This document shows positions 16,751 through 25,081 of a DNA stretch of 47,312 nt, in pieces (position 1 is the first letter of the stretch; each line of letters starts with the position of its first letter). The notes below the pieces were generated by a model. It was not told where the DNA came from, did not search any database, and was given only the letters and a program-made list of their open reading frames with translations. The stretch is taken from IMG/VR virus record IMGVR_UViG_3300029977_000004, positions 1-47,312 of that record; one strand, written 5' to 3'. The position numbers and the translations under genes were made by a program. The stretch comes from a virus.

Positions 16751-17787
16751 AACTCGTTTTTGAGAAATTCGTTAAATAATTGAATAAATAGGTTTTTGTA
16801 GATAAGATCGTTTATAGAAGAATCTTTATGTAATAATTCTTCGATTGCATAAGGATTATTTTCGAGGTCCAAAGAAGCAAGTTTATTTATATAATGGTCA
16901 ACGTACTTCCAGAAAACGTAGTCGTTGTATTTTTGACGAGCAAATTCGGCAAGTTTTTTCAATTCTCCTTTCTTAGTAGGCCATTTTTTACGAAGTTTCT
17001 CGATCGAACGAGATATCTCCTCGGGAGAAAGAGGACGATATTTCTCGGGCGCTTTCTTAACCCGCTCAATAAGTTCCTTTTCTGATTCTAAAGTTTGTTC
17101 AACAGTACTAATCTTTTCTTCGTTCTCTTTGAGGATCTGTTCTGCTTTATTGTATAATACACTGAGAGGATTAAAGTCTACAAAAATAGGTTTGAAAGTG
17201 GGTCCTTTAACTTCTTTTCCCGTATACATCGTAAAAGAAGTTCTGAGAATTTTGAGAACGGTTTCGTCTTTGTAAAGTTTATCCATAAAATTTACTAAAA
17301 TATAGGCAGCTCCTATTTTTGTAGAATCGTCAGATAATAACCTATCGAATTCGTTAACAACTCGTTTTACCGCTTCAGACACTTTTTCACGCAACACTTC
17401 GATATTCTTCCATTCGGTCGGATAAAACGGAACAAGTCCTTCGAATTCGTACCTCAACTCTTCTCGCTCTTTAGCGATACTAGCGATCGCGTCTAGAAAT
17501 TGAAAAATCGAATCTCTTAAGTTTACGAGAGCATCTCGTAAACTGGACGATTCTGCTCCTAATAAAGCTAAAGCTTGAGCTATCGTTTCTTTAAACACCT
17601 CTGAGACCGCGAGACGTTCTTTAGCCCGTATAGTTTGGAAAAAACCGATTTCTGTAGGCTCTATAATAGCTTCGGGTTGTTCCTTTTCGGGAGCTTTTAT
17701 AGGCAATTCGAGTTCTTTGCCCTCTTCGGTTGTATAAGTAAGCGGTACGGTAAGAAATTTATCGGACAGTTTCTTAAAAACAACCAT
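16747..17787 (-). CDS. Unknown helical protein between small and large terminase genes
   Basis: The product has 346 residues from ATG at 17787, preceded by GGAGGT. A longer frame from 17901 overlaps the preceding gene and is rejected. The protein is mostly helical with coiled-coil segments (KAEQILKENEEKISTVEQTLE, then KELIERVKKAPEKY). It has no membrane segment or known catalytic motif. It sits directly before the large terminase (ATGA overlap), so it may be a packaging or portal-associated factor. I do not recognise a family. Confidence 0.6.
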   Translation of the reverse strand: MVVFKKLSDKFLTVPLTYTTEEGKELELPIKAPEKEQPEAIIEPTEIGFFQTIRAKERLAVSEVFKETIAQALALLGAESSSLRDALVNLRDSIFQFLDAIASIAKEREELRYEFEGLVPFYPTEWKNIEVLREKVSEAVKRVVNEFDRLLSDDSTKIGAAYILVNFMDKLYKDETVLKILRTSFTMYTGKEVKGPTFKPIFVDFNPLSVLYNKAEQILKENEEKISTVEQTLESEKELIERVKKAPEKYRPLSPEEISRSIEKLRKKWPTKKGELKKLAEFARQKYNDYVFWKYVDHYINKLASLDLENNPYAIEELLHKDSSINDLIYKNLFIQLFNEFLKNEL

Positions 17788-17846
17788 GGTATACCTCCGA
17801 GAAAAGTTGTTTTTATTGAAACAAAGATTATACCTCAAAAATAAAG

Positions 17847-18353
17847 TTATTCCTTTTTGGATCGTACGATACTTATCGCCCTTAAAAATGTATATACCCA
17901 ATTGTAAGTTTCGGGAGCCGCGGTCTTTAACCTCCTTAAAGCGCAGCTACAAATGAGAGAAATGTTAAATACGGTACAGTTCCTTTCGGCAGCGATGCGG
18001 GCAAACCTGGTTCCGGCTAAAGCTTTACAAAGAACATCGTAAGCGTTCTGAGTACAAACAGATCTGATAACTTCCAAATGTTTTTCGGCATCTTTCAACA
18101 AATTTTTGATCGCGACGATTTTAGTACGACATCTTCTAAGTATGTTACTGACGGTAGGCTGTGACATGTTAACATAATAACCTATCTCGGCTTGAGTCCT
18201 ACCATGTTGTAGATAAAGAGGATAATGTTCGAAAACTTTCTTTTCGCGTTTCGTAAAATAACATGTTCTACAAACTTCGATGATCGCGTAATCTGAAAAA
18301 TCGAAACTTTTAAGGAAAGTTAGTATATCGCGTATGGTCTTAAATTTGCTCAT
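17847..18353 (-). CDS. DNA-binding protein with two HTH motifs, candidate small terminase
   Basis: The product has 168 residues. A helix-turn-helix resembling sigma-70 region 4 lies at about 50-75 (GRTQAEIGYYVNMSQPTVSN), and a second, weaker one at about 113-137 (TRFARIAAERNCTVFNIS). It contains seven Cys residues, unusual here. Its ATG overlaps the stop of the preceding gene as ATGA. A DNA-binding protein just upstream of the large terminase is usually the small terminase subunit, which recognises the packaging site. A late-gene sigma-like regulator is the main alternative. The HTH is visible; the role is inference. Confidence 0.6.
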   Translation of the reverse strand: MSKFKTIRDILTFLKSFDFSDYAIIEVCRTCYFTKREKKVFEHYPLYLQHGRTQAEIGYYVNMSQPTVSNILRRCRTKIVAIKNLLKDAEKHLEVIRSVCTQNAYDVLCKALAGTRFARIAAERNCTVFNISLICSCALRRLKTAAPETYNWVYTFLRAISIVRSKKE

Positions 18354-18700
18354 AACCGCTCAGAATCCTCGGGTTTAAGTGGGCATAATTGTTTCAACAT
18401 CAATATTTTATATTCTTTGTACTTAAATGTGTATACTTTTTTTGACGCCGAAATAAGTTTGATTTTCGGTAAATGAAATATGGTAAAGCTGTCGGGGTAC
18501 CATTCACCTTTAACAAGATCGTTTTTCTCGCCGTAAGATTCAATATCTTTCTCATCGACCGAATCAATAACGGTTAAAGCAATCCCAAGACGTTTCAAAT
18601 AACGTAATACGTCTTCCTCGACTATATAATATTCGTCGTATACAACTTTGATAGCGTATGATGTTAAATCGTAATTACTGTGTATTAGATAGTATTTCAT
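18350..18700 (-). CDS. Small protein of unknown function
   Basis: The product has 116 residues from ATG at 18700, with AAAGGA upstream. A longer frame from 18778 lies inside the preceding primase gene and is rejected. The sequence alternates strands and helices (MKYYLIHSNYDLTSYAIKV, then VLRYLKRLGIALTVIDS) and may be a small alpha/beta domain. It overlaps the primase gene by 26 bases and the candidate small terminase by 4 (ATGA). No family is recognised. Confidence 0.6.
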   Translation of the reverse strand: MKYYLIHSNYDLTSYAIKVVYDEYYIVEEDVLRYLKRLGIALTVIDSVDEKDIESYGEKNDLVKGEWYPDSFTIFHLPKIKLISASKKVYTFKYKEYKILMLKQLCPLKPEDSERL

Positions 18701-19310
18701 ACAGCTTATCCTTTCCGAAAGTTTTAACGTAGGTGTCGGGATCGTACCCTTGAGGTAAGTAAACGGTCTTGCATACAAAACCGAACTCTTTCAACTTAAA
18801 AGTAATTTCGGTACTTTTTGTACGACCTATAGGATCACCGTCAAGTAATACGAAACATTTATCAGTAAATCGGCGTAAAAGGCACATTTGGAATGGATTA
18901 ATATTCGTACCTAACAAAGCACATACGTTAAAAATACCGTGAGAAAGCAAAACGAAAACGTCGAAAGGTCCTTCTACCAAAATAGCACCGTACTTGTAAA
19001 TGAAAGGAAATGTTCTATGTAACCCGAACAGTAAATCCTTTCTGAAAGGTAACGAATCGTACTTGGACGAATCGTTTTTAGATTTCCTGAGATAAAAGGA
19101 TACGATCCTACCGTAAAGATCCTTAATAGGAAATATGAGCCCGGTAGATCCTACAAATTTGCCAGGAATATCGTAGTTAAAATATCCAACAACATGATCA
19201 TTAATAAGTAAACCTATCTCGAACATCTTAGCAATTTTGTCGGAAATACCCTTACTTGACAATATTTCTAAAAACTTCGATGTTTCTCTTTGCAAGTTTA
19301 AGTTGTTCAT
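18675..19310 (-). CDS. DnaG-type primase TOPRIM domain as a separate protein
   Basis: The product has 211 residues and matches the catalytic half of DnaG primase. It shows MFEIGLL, LIFPIKDLYGRIVSFYLR, LLFGLH, a VEGPFDV motif with the catalytic Glu, then LLGTNINPFQ and the acidic LLDGDPIGR motif of TOPRIM. It lacks both the zinc-binding N-terminus and the C-terminal helicase-binding domain. The zinc-binding half is encoded separately at 31874-32326, so primase is split into two genes 13 kb apart. The start at 19310 has only a weak ribosome site and overlaps the DpdA-like gene by 59 bases, so coupling is likely. Confidence 0.85.
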   Translation of the reverse strand: MNNLNLQRETSKFLEILSSKGISDKIAKMFEIGLLINDHVVGYFNYDIPGKFVGSTGLIFPIKDLYGRIVSFYLRKSKNDSSKYDSLPFRKDLLFGLHRTFPFIYKYGAILVEGPFDVFVLLSHGIFNVCALLGTNINPFQMCLLRRFTDKCFVLLDGDPIGRTKSTEITFKLKEFGFVCKTVYLPQGYDPDTYVKTFGKDKLYEILSNTQ

Positions 19311-19989
19311 AGCTCAATTTAAGATCGAAGAACGATATCGGTCTAACTTCTTTGACGGACTTATCTGTTAACTCTTTACCGTAAACAGCAAAAACAATAG
19401 GAAACGATGTGTCGATAGATTCGATAGCTAAATACTTTTTATACTCGTATAAATAACAGATGCGATGTAATCCAAGTAAATGTATCTTTTTATCGGGAGA
19501 TGCGTTTATAATAGATTGTACTTTTTTGAGTCTAACGTCTTCAAAATCGATCGATTCGCCGGGTACATAAAAAGAAACGCCTACAATATCGTAAGGAAAT
19601 TCTCTCATTTTATAATAACACATTAAATACTCGGAGTAGTTTATGCCTTGAGGAACAATCATTGTTTTTACGTTTTTAAGATTAGGTCGTTGCGTAAATT
19701 CTTTATAAAATTCTTCTGTCATTTTCAAAGTCTCTTCGGCGTTACCTAGAACGTCAGGAACAACTATAACATCGGCTTTGATTTCTTCGGCAATGTCACA
19801 TAATTTTTTTACCGATATTGATTTACCAAGTTCGTAAGCAGAGTTGTCCAGAATTTTAAATTTGGAACTCGACATAACGTAATTTTTGTATATTTCGTTT
19901 TCGCATAAATGACTAAGTATAAAAAGATAATCTTGATACTCGTCAAAATCGTAAAGATGATTCAGAGGAACTTCGAATGACATTTTCAT
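19252..19989 (-). CDS. DpdA-like DNA transglycosylase (TGT fold)
   Basis: The product has 245 residues and resembles a compact tRNA-guanine transglycosylase fold of the phage DpdA kind. Visible landmarks: ILDNSAYELG at 46-55 (active-site Asp D48, as in the TDSGGF motif of TGT), VVPDV at 76-80, VPQG at 112-115, DIVGVSF, HLLGLH, and SIDTSFP at 191-197, whose Asp matches the TGT nucleophile position. DpdA enzymes exchange guanine in DNA for preQ0 or a derivative. It is encoded directly after queC (11 bases) and follows AAGGAGG. The family assignment is by pattern; the base made is not known. Confidence 0.75.
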   Translation of the reverse strand: MKMSFEVPLNHLYDFDEYQDYLFILSHLCENEIYKNYVMSSSKFKILDNSAYELGKSISVKKLCDIAEEIKADVIVVPDVLGNAEETLKMTEEFYKEFTQRPNLKNVKTMIVPQGINYSEYLMCYYKMREFPYDIVGVSFYVPGESIDFEDVRLKKVQSIINASPDKKIHLLGLHRICYLYEYKKYLAIESIDTSFPIVFAVYGKELTDKSVKEVRPISFFDLKLSYEQLKLAKRNIEVFRNIVK

Positions 19990-20000
19990 AACACGCCTCC

Positions 20001-20834
20001 TTATAACAGTAATAATAATTGGTCGTTATCGATAAAACTTTTGACCGTAGATATAACTTTGTCATGAACATCTTTATAACTTATATTGAGATTGTAATTC
20101 TTTATGAGAACTTCCCAATTTATCTCGGTATCGTACTTAACCGGATCTACTAAACCAGCTTGAGCAAAAGCTAAAATACGTTCTTGACTAGTTGGATTTG
20201 AACTGTCCGCAATTCTATTTTCTTCGTCTACAACTGCGTAAGATGACCATGTCTTCGAGTAATCGACGCCTAAACCAGTACCGAGTACAACAATCTCGCC
20301 TTTCTTAAGGTTAATAAAAGGAGCGATGACTTTTATCTTGTTTCTACGGTTAAGTTCTGTAACATTGTTAATAGCTTCGACATATTCTGGAGTACAATCC
20401 CAGTAACCGTAAATATCACGTTGTTGAGCACCATAATAAACGACGTCACATTTGTTAGCTTCGGCGTAAGCTAAACAGATACTTAACAAAATGGTATTCC
20501 TAAAAGGTACGTATGTAATAGGTTGATCTTCGTTACCCTTGATCTCTTCTAAAGTAGGTACCTTTACATCGTTGCTAACTAGAGCGGTGCTTTTACCAAG
20601 CAAGTCTTTCATAAAAGAAATATCGACTACCTTATGATCGTAAACTTTTACACCGATCGATTCACCGATTTTCTTAAGTTCGTTTACTTGATACTTAGCC
20701 ATCTCTAGCTCTATCTTGTGTTTCTGACCGTAGTAAAATGATATCGGATATATATCGTTCTTGAGAACTTTAACGACAAAATGTGCTAAAGTTGTTGAAT
20801 CTAAACCGCCTGATATTGAGACTACTGCTTTCAT
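20001..20834 (-). CDS. queC: QueC, preQ0 synthase lacking its zinc-binding cysteines
   Basis: The product has 277 residues. The ATP pyrophosphatase P-loop is intact (SGGLDST at 8-14), as are the family motifs YYGQKH and YVPFRNT at 108-114. QueC turns 7-carboxy-7-deazaguanine into preQ0. Normal QueC binds zinc with a Cys in TWSCY and three in CxxCxxCxxR. Here these read TWSSY (195-199) and DSSNPTSQER (210-219), so all four Cys positions are Ser, Asp or Asn. The flanking family motif AFAQAGLVDP is kept, so the alignment is firm. The start follows AAAAGGAGGT. Either this form folds without zinc or its function has shifted. Confidence 0.85.
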   Translation of the reverse strand: MKAVVSISGGLDSTTLAHFVVKVLKNDIYPISFYYGQKHKIELEMAKYQVNELKKIGESIGVKVYDHKVVDISFMKDLLGKSTALVSNDVKVPTLEEIKGNEDQPITYVPFRNTILLSICLAYAEANKCDVVYYGAQQRDIYGYWDCTPEYVEAINNVTELNRRNKIKVIAPFINLKKGEIVVLGTGLGVDYSKTWSSYAVVDEENRIADSSNPTSQERILAFAQAGLVDPVKYDTEINWEVLIKNYNLNISYKDVHDKVISTVKSFIDNDQLLLLL

Positions 20835-20901
20835 ATTTATTACCTCCTTTTCGTAGAATTATTAAACTTTCAGATTAGGTTCGTCGTTGAACCGTTTTCC
20901 G

Positions 20902-21150
20902 TCATCCTTTGATGATATACCGGATCAACATTGTAATGAGAGCGACAATGCTCAAAATAAAAAACATGTAACCGATTATTATCGATATAAATCCGGGTAT
21001 AACCATATACGCTTTCGAATTAAGAATATTACCGTTTTTATCGATGTTGTTTGCGCCGGTTACGACCAAAAATAATCCGAAACAATATAACCCGATAGAA
21101 ATTAACAGCCATAACCACCAACGCGTTACTACAAATATTATTACGCTCAT
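20902..21150 (-). CDS. Small membrane protein with two spans
   Basis: The product has 82 residues with two hydrophobic spans, about 3-28 (WWLWLLISIGLYCFGLFLVV) and 48-76 (VIPGFISIIIGYMFFILSIV), joined by a polar loop. It should sit in the cytoplasmic membrane. The ATG overlaps the preceding stop (ATGA) and has AAAGGAGA upstream. It could be a holin-like, superinfection-exclusion or host-takeover protein; the sequence does not say which. The 66 bases to queC hold only that gene's ribosome site. Confidence 0.6.
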   Translation of the reverse strand: MSVIIFVVTRWWLWLLISIGLYCFGLFLVVTGANNIDKNGNILNSKAYMVIPGFISIIIGYMFFILSIVALITMLIRYIIKG

Positions 21151-21452
21151 CTTTTGTTTCTCCTTTCTAGTTCTTTTTCGATTTCTTTCTTTAAAAACTT
21201 TAAAAATTCTGTTCTTTGGTTCTTGAAAAACTCTTTAAAGAATATAAGATCGTTTCTGATAATTTTCTCGCCAACAACTTCTTTCATCCTGACAGCTTGC
21301 ATTAAAACCCAACCTACAAGGTCAACTAATTCTTCTTCCCATTCGCGAGACATGTCGTTCAACAAATACGCGTCTTTGTATTTTTGACTACTTTTCTCGA
21401 CTTTTTCAACGACTTTTTGTAGTAAATCTTTGAAAATTTTCTTGTTGTACAT
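21147..21452 (-). CDS. Small helical protein, weakly MazG-like
   Basis: The product has 101 residues from ATG at 21452, with AAGGAGG upstream. A longer frame from 21485 is rejected. The middle (SREWEEELVDLVGWVLMQAVRM) has the acidic helix pattern EExxD of MazG-like nucleotide pyrophosphohydrolases, but the second acidic pair is not clear. The C-terminus is very basic and helical. If the weak likeness is real it would act on nucleotides, which fits the base-modification genes around it. Otherwise the function is unknown. Confidence 0.5.
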   Translation of the reverse strand: MYNKKIFKDLLQKVVEKVEKSSQKYKDAYLLNDMSREWEEELVDLVGWVLMQAVRMKEVVGEKIIRNDLIFFKEFFKNQRTEFLKFLKKEIEKELERRNKR

Positions 21453-21627
21453 AAGTTTCCTCCTTGTCGCGAATTTTCCAACCAAATAAAAGTTTAGCGA
21501 TAACTTTTTGGAGTTTATTGTACTTGCGAGGACTGTATAGTTTAAACCCGTCGATATACATCACTGATTTGATATTATCGCCGAAGTATCTACCTATAGG
21601 AAATTTCTGAACGATTCTTCTTTTCAT
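21406..21627 (-). CDS. Small basic protein of unknown function
   Basis: The product has 73 residues from ATG at 21627, preceded by AAGGAGG. A longer frame from 21678 overlaps folE2 and is rejected. The protein is basic with many Tyr and Phe (MYIDGFKLYSPRKYNKLQKV). Its end overlaps the next gene by 47 bases. No domain is recognised. It lies directly after folE2 in the base-modification cluster. Confidence 0.55.
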   Translation of the reverse strand: MKRRIVQKFPIGRYFGDNIKSVMYIDGFKLYSPRKYNKLQKVIAKLLFGWKIRDKEETYVQQENFQRFTTKSR

Positions 21628-21637
21628 AAACGCCTCC

Positions 21638-22507
21638 TTATACAAAACCGTGTTCGCTTCGATACCATTTACTGCCACGTTTGACTCTTCCGATATAAGC
21701 GATAGCGTTGTGTTTGTGTATAGATTCGAAACTCTCTACTTTGACACGGAACCACTTTACATGCTTCAGCTTTATAACTTTATCGGCGATTCGACGAGCA
21801 AGACCTTCTACAAAAACAGGATTGTCGTACGCGTGTTCCGTAACGTATTTTTCATCAGGTCTCTTAAGAATAACGTAAACGGGAGAGCTGGCGGACTTCT
21901 CAACAATATTTATTAATGTTTCAAAATATACCCCTGGTAACTTGTCGACTTCTACTTGTAAAGTAACCTCGGCACGTTGGTTATGAGCGCCTTTACCTAT
22001 TTGTTTTTCGTGATCAATCATACAAAGTGACCTTGAACACGGACATACTGTTTGAACAGGTACCTTAACTTGAACAAAATATCTAAAAGGGGGATATATG
22101 ATTGATACGGCACTATCATACAACATGATGGCTTTCTTTCGTGTCACGGGAGATACAGACATCTTCGCAAAAGGAAATTCTAGCTTCAAATAAATATCTT
22201 TAAGCTTAAGCCTACGATACAATCTTTTAGCAATTCCTTTAAAAGAACTAACAGTCAGAAACTTACCTACATGTTCGAACAAAACCTCAGGTAACCTTGA
22301 CATGTCAACTCCTTTACGAATTTTGGGTAACCGAGCGTAAGCATCTACTTTAGCAATAACATGACGAATACCGACAACATCGTTTGTACCGGGTTTATAA
22401 ATTATCGATATGGGTACTTCTAGGTTAGTAATACCGGCTTTATCAACGTCCATCTTTATAATATCAGGTAAATGTTGTTCATCTACTAAACCCTTTTGAT
22501 CTTTCAT
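21638..22507 (-). CDS. folE2: GTP cyclohydrolase FolE2-type (first step to 7-deazaguanine)
   Basis: The product has 289 residues and shows the FolE2 (COG1469) landmarks: an N-terminal DVDKAGI-type strand, VCPCS followed by LC near 155-167, KGAHNQRAEV near 180, and SFESIHKHNAIAYI near the C-terminus. These enzymes turn GTP into dihydroneopterin triphosphate, the entry to folate and 7-deazaguanine synthesis. With queC, queE and the DpdA-like gene nearby, the likely role is DNA base modification. The start follows GAAGGAGG and overlaps the polymerase gene by 29 bases. Length is close to bacterial FolE2. Confidence 0.88.
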   Translation of the reverse strand: MKDQKGLVDEQHLPDIIKMDVDKAGITNLEVPISIIYKPGTNDVVGIRHVIAKVDAYARLPKIRKGVDMSRLPEVLFEHVGKFLTVSSFKGIAKRLYRRLKLKDIYLKLEFPFAKMSVSPVTRKKAIMLYDSAVSIIYPPFRYFVQVKVPVQTVCPCSRSLCMIDHEKQIGKGAHNQRAEVTLQVEVDKLPGVYFETLINIVEKSASSPVYVILKRPDEKYVTEHAYDNPVFVEGLARRIADKVIKLKHVKWFRVKVESFESIHKHNAIAYIGRVKRGSKWYRSEHGFV

Positions 22508-24884
22508 ACTCCGCAGCCTCCTTCAATTTTTCCCTAAGTTGGGAAGGATCTGTTATCTGAACACATGATCCTAAACGGTAACCTACTTCGCAATCAAAAG
22601 GAATATCGGTAAAAAACCCTTTTATCCTTGCTCCTAAAATACGAAACATAATTTGTAAAATCTCTTCCCCCTTATCTTCGGGTATCTCGTACGTTAACGA
22701 ATCGTGTACAGTAAGAACGAGACAGCAACCTAAATGTTTGGTCTGTTCATAAACTAGAGACCCTTTATACATTGTGTAATCCGCTACAGTACTTTGTGGT
22801 AAAAAGTTAAGGGCTTGTCGTTCCTCGGCAGATCTTACCTCGAAGTCAGATGAGTTAATACCTGGGAATCGTCTGACCCGGCCAAAAAAATTCTGTAAAT
22901 AACCCTGCTGTCTCGCCAGCTCAACAACTTCTTTATAAAATTGTTTTGATTTCGGAAAACTGTTAAAAAACGAATCTATAATTTTCTGAGCTTCTTCAAC
23001 AGGCATCTTATGCTCTTCAGCTATAGATTTTGCGCGTCTTCCATACAGTAGTCCGTAAACAACAAATTTAGCGAGTCTTCGCCTTTCGTCGTCGACCTCT
23101 TCAATCGGAATCTTGAAAACTAATGACGCAATAGTCTTTAGGGGATCGAATCCGCTTTCGAATGCCTCTCTGAGTTTATCATCTTTAGCGTAGTGACAAA
23201 AAGCTCGTAATTCGGCTTGTTTAAAATCGATATGGGCAAAAAAGTAACCGTTTTCAGCAATAAATATATCTTGCACTTCTTCCTCTCGAGGAATATTCTG
23301 AAGGTTCGGATTACGTGAGCTAAGTCTACCTGTGCGTGTCCCTGTCAACGAATAATCAGTATGTAATCTGTTGTTACTGTCGCATAATTCGATAAAGTTA
23401 ACAAAATACGTACTCAACAATTTCTTCTTTTTACGATAATCCAATATAAGATTTACAATAGAGTGATAATTCCTCAAATTTTCGAGAGTAAAAGTGTCGG
23501 TAGCCGGATTACCTTTTTCAGTTTTGTAAATAACGGGTAATTTGAGTTTTTGGTATAATATACGAGATAAATCTCTTGTAGAATTGATGTTAAAAGTTTC
23601 GCCGGCTTCTTCGTAAACCCGTTTTTCTATATCTACAAGATCTTGATTGAATTTATCGGTCAGTCTTTTCACATAATCAATATCTACTTTGATGCCTTTA
23701 ACGCGGGTATCTACTAACATGTATATAGTAGGTATGTTTAGTTTTAAATGTAGTTTTTCAAGATTGTCAGGTAATAATTCGATAAGTTTTTGGTACAGAA
23801 GATAAGTTGCGTGAGCGTCAGCACAATTATATTTGAGAACAATTGTAGTATCGACACCGCCAGGACGATCTTCGTCGGCTAACGCCGTATAATCGCTTTC
23901 GTAACCACCTTTACCAAGATATTTCCATACGATACTCTTTAAACCGTACCTTTGAGCATTTTCATCTAACAAGTAAGCCATAACAAGAGTATCCCCGCAC
24001 AAATTTTTACATTCCACACCTAGCTCCTTCTTGAGAAAAGTTAAATCGAATAGCGCGTTATGAAAAACTTTGGCAGATTCGTTTGCAAATACTTCCTTCA
24101 ACTTATTAACAATCGCGTTAAGATCTTGATCTGACCAATACATCGAACCGTCAGGTTTCCTGAACGGAAAACCGAATGTTAGATCGCCCGAAGAAAAAGC
24201 TATCGTGAAAATTACGGAATCGAAAGTAATATCTGACGTTTCAATATCGCAACACCATAAAGGTTTCGTGTTTAATAAGTCGAGGTGTTTCAAAATTTCG
24301 TCTTTATCGAAAAGTAATTTATATTCTTCGAAGGACCAGTCGTAAGGATCCTTATCTAACCAGTTTACGACTTTCTCTAACGTCTGCTCAACAATTTTTA
24401 TCTTGGACGGATCTCTTAAAAGAGCTGCCGGATGATAAGTAGGTATATAAATTCGACCATTTTGTTTAAAAGGTACTCCTTCTGAATTTTGTAAATTATA
24501 CCGGGTGCCTAAGAACTTTTTAATAGCGGTGTTACCGAGCAACAGAACTAATTTGGCTTTGACTTTATCGAGTTCACGGTTAAGACGAGCTTCGCAACAT
24601 TTGATCGCGTCTGACGAAGGAGAAACGTTGTTACCTTTATCATCAGTGGGTCTACAAGCTACAACATTCGTAATAAAACATTCGTCCCTATTGATACCTG
24701 CTTTACTTAACAGACCGTCTAATAATTGACCAGATCTTCCTACAAACGGCATACCTTGCTTTTCTTCTTGTTCTCCGGGCGCTTCTCCAACAATTATCAA
24801 TTTTGCGTTATAAGGTCCGTGTCCAAATACAGGTTTCTTACCTTTTAACGGACATTTTTGGCAGATGATATTGATCTCTTCCAT
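22479..24884 (-). CDS. Family A DNA polymerase fused to N-terminal uracil-DNA-glycosylase-like domain
   Basis: The product has 801 residues. Residues 1-170 match family 4 uracil-DNA glycosylases: CQKC at 8-11, VGEAPGEQEE, MPFVGRSGQLLD, two further Cys groups (VVACRP and KCCEARL) that may complete an iron-sulphur cluster, and IPTYHPAALL. Residues 205-390 have 3'-5' exonuclease motifs (WCCDIETSD, VFHNALFDL, YNCADAHA). Residues 400-801 are family A polymerase: TGTGRLSSRNPNLQNIP-like motif A region, DFKQAELR, RRLAKFVVYGLLYG (motif B) and LTVHDSL (motif C). Phage SPO1 polymerase has a related N-terminal domain. This is the replicative polymerase. The start follows AAAGGAGA. Confidence 0.92.
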   Translation of the reverse strand: MEEINIICQKCPLKGKKPVFGHGPYNAKLIIVGEAPGEQEEKQGMPFVGRSGQLLDGLLSKAGINRDECFITNVVACRPTDDKGNNVSPSSDAIKCCEARLNRELDKVKAKLVLLLGNTAIKKFLGTRYNLQNSEGVPFKQNGRIYIPTYHPAALLRDPSKIKIVEQTLEKVVNWLDKDPYDWSFEEYKLLFDKDEILKHLDLLNTKPLWCCDIETSDITFDSVIFTIAFSSGDLTFGFPFRKPDGSMYWSDQDLNAIVNKLKEVFANESAKVFHNALFDLTFLKKELGVECKNLCGDTLVMAYLLDENAQRYGLKSIVWKYLGKGGYESDYTALADEDRPGGVDTTIVLKYNCADAHATYLLYQKLIELLPDNLEKLHLKLNIPTIYMLVDTRVKGIKVDIDYVKRLTDKFNQDLVDIEKRVYEEAGETFNINSTRDLSRILYQKLKLPVIYKTEKGNPATDTFTLENLRNYHSIVNLILDYRKKKKLLSTYFVNFIELCDSNNRLHTDYSLTGTRTGRLSSRNPNLQNIPREEEVQDIFIAENGYFFAHIDFKQAELRAFCHYAKDDKLREAFESGFDPLKTIASLVFKIPIEEVDDERRRLAKFVVYGLLYGRRAKSIAEEHKMPVEEAQKIIDSFFNSFPKSKQFYKEVVELARQQGYLQNFFGRVRRFPGINSSDFEVRSAEERQALNFLPQSTVADYTMYKGSLVYEQTKHLGCCLVLTVHDSLTYEIPEDKGEEILQIMFRILGARIKGFFTDIPFDCEVGYRLGSCVQITDPSQLREKLKEAAEYERSKGFSR

Positions 24885-25081
24885 TTTCTAACAATCTCCT
24901 TTACTTCTTTTATAAAACCTTCGTATCTATATAAAAAGGCGGCTCCGTCTAGTTTTTCGTTCTTTAAAACTATGTACCATAACTTGAAACTAGGATGGTG
25001 CAACAAATATTTCATTAACCGACGATCGTTGGTATATACACCGGGAATTTTGCCATACTTGATATAAACGTTAAGGTTCAT
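24845..25081 (-). CDS. Small protein of unknown function upstream of the polymerase
   Basis: The product has 78 residues, is basic and contains several aromatic residues (LHHPSFKLWYIVLKNEKL). It overlaps the resolvase gene by 11 bases and the polymerase gene by 40, so its translation is likely coupled to both. The ribosome site is weak (GAAAGAAA). No motif is seen. It may be a small partner of the replication genes or a non-essential filler. Confidence 0.5.
   Translation of the reverse strand: MNLNVYIKYGKIPGVYTNDRRLMKYLLHHPSFKLWYIVLKNEKLDGAAFLYRYEGFIKEVKEIVRKWKRSISSAKNVR

Noticed and set aside
17788-17901. N-terminal extension of the gene ending at 16747
   Set aside because: It overlaps the HTH gene and lacks a ribosome site, while GGAGGT precedes ATG 17787.
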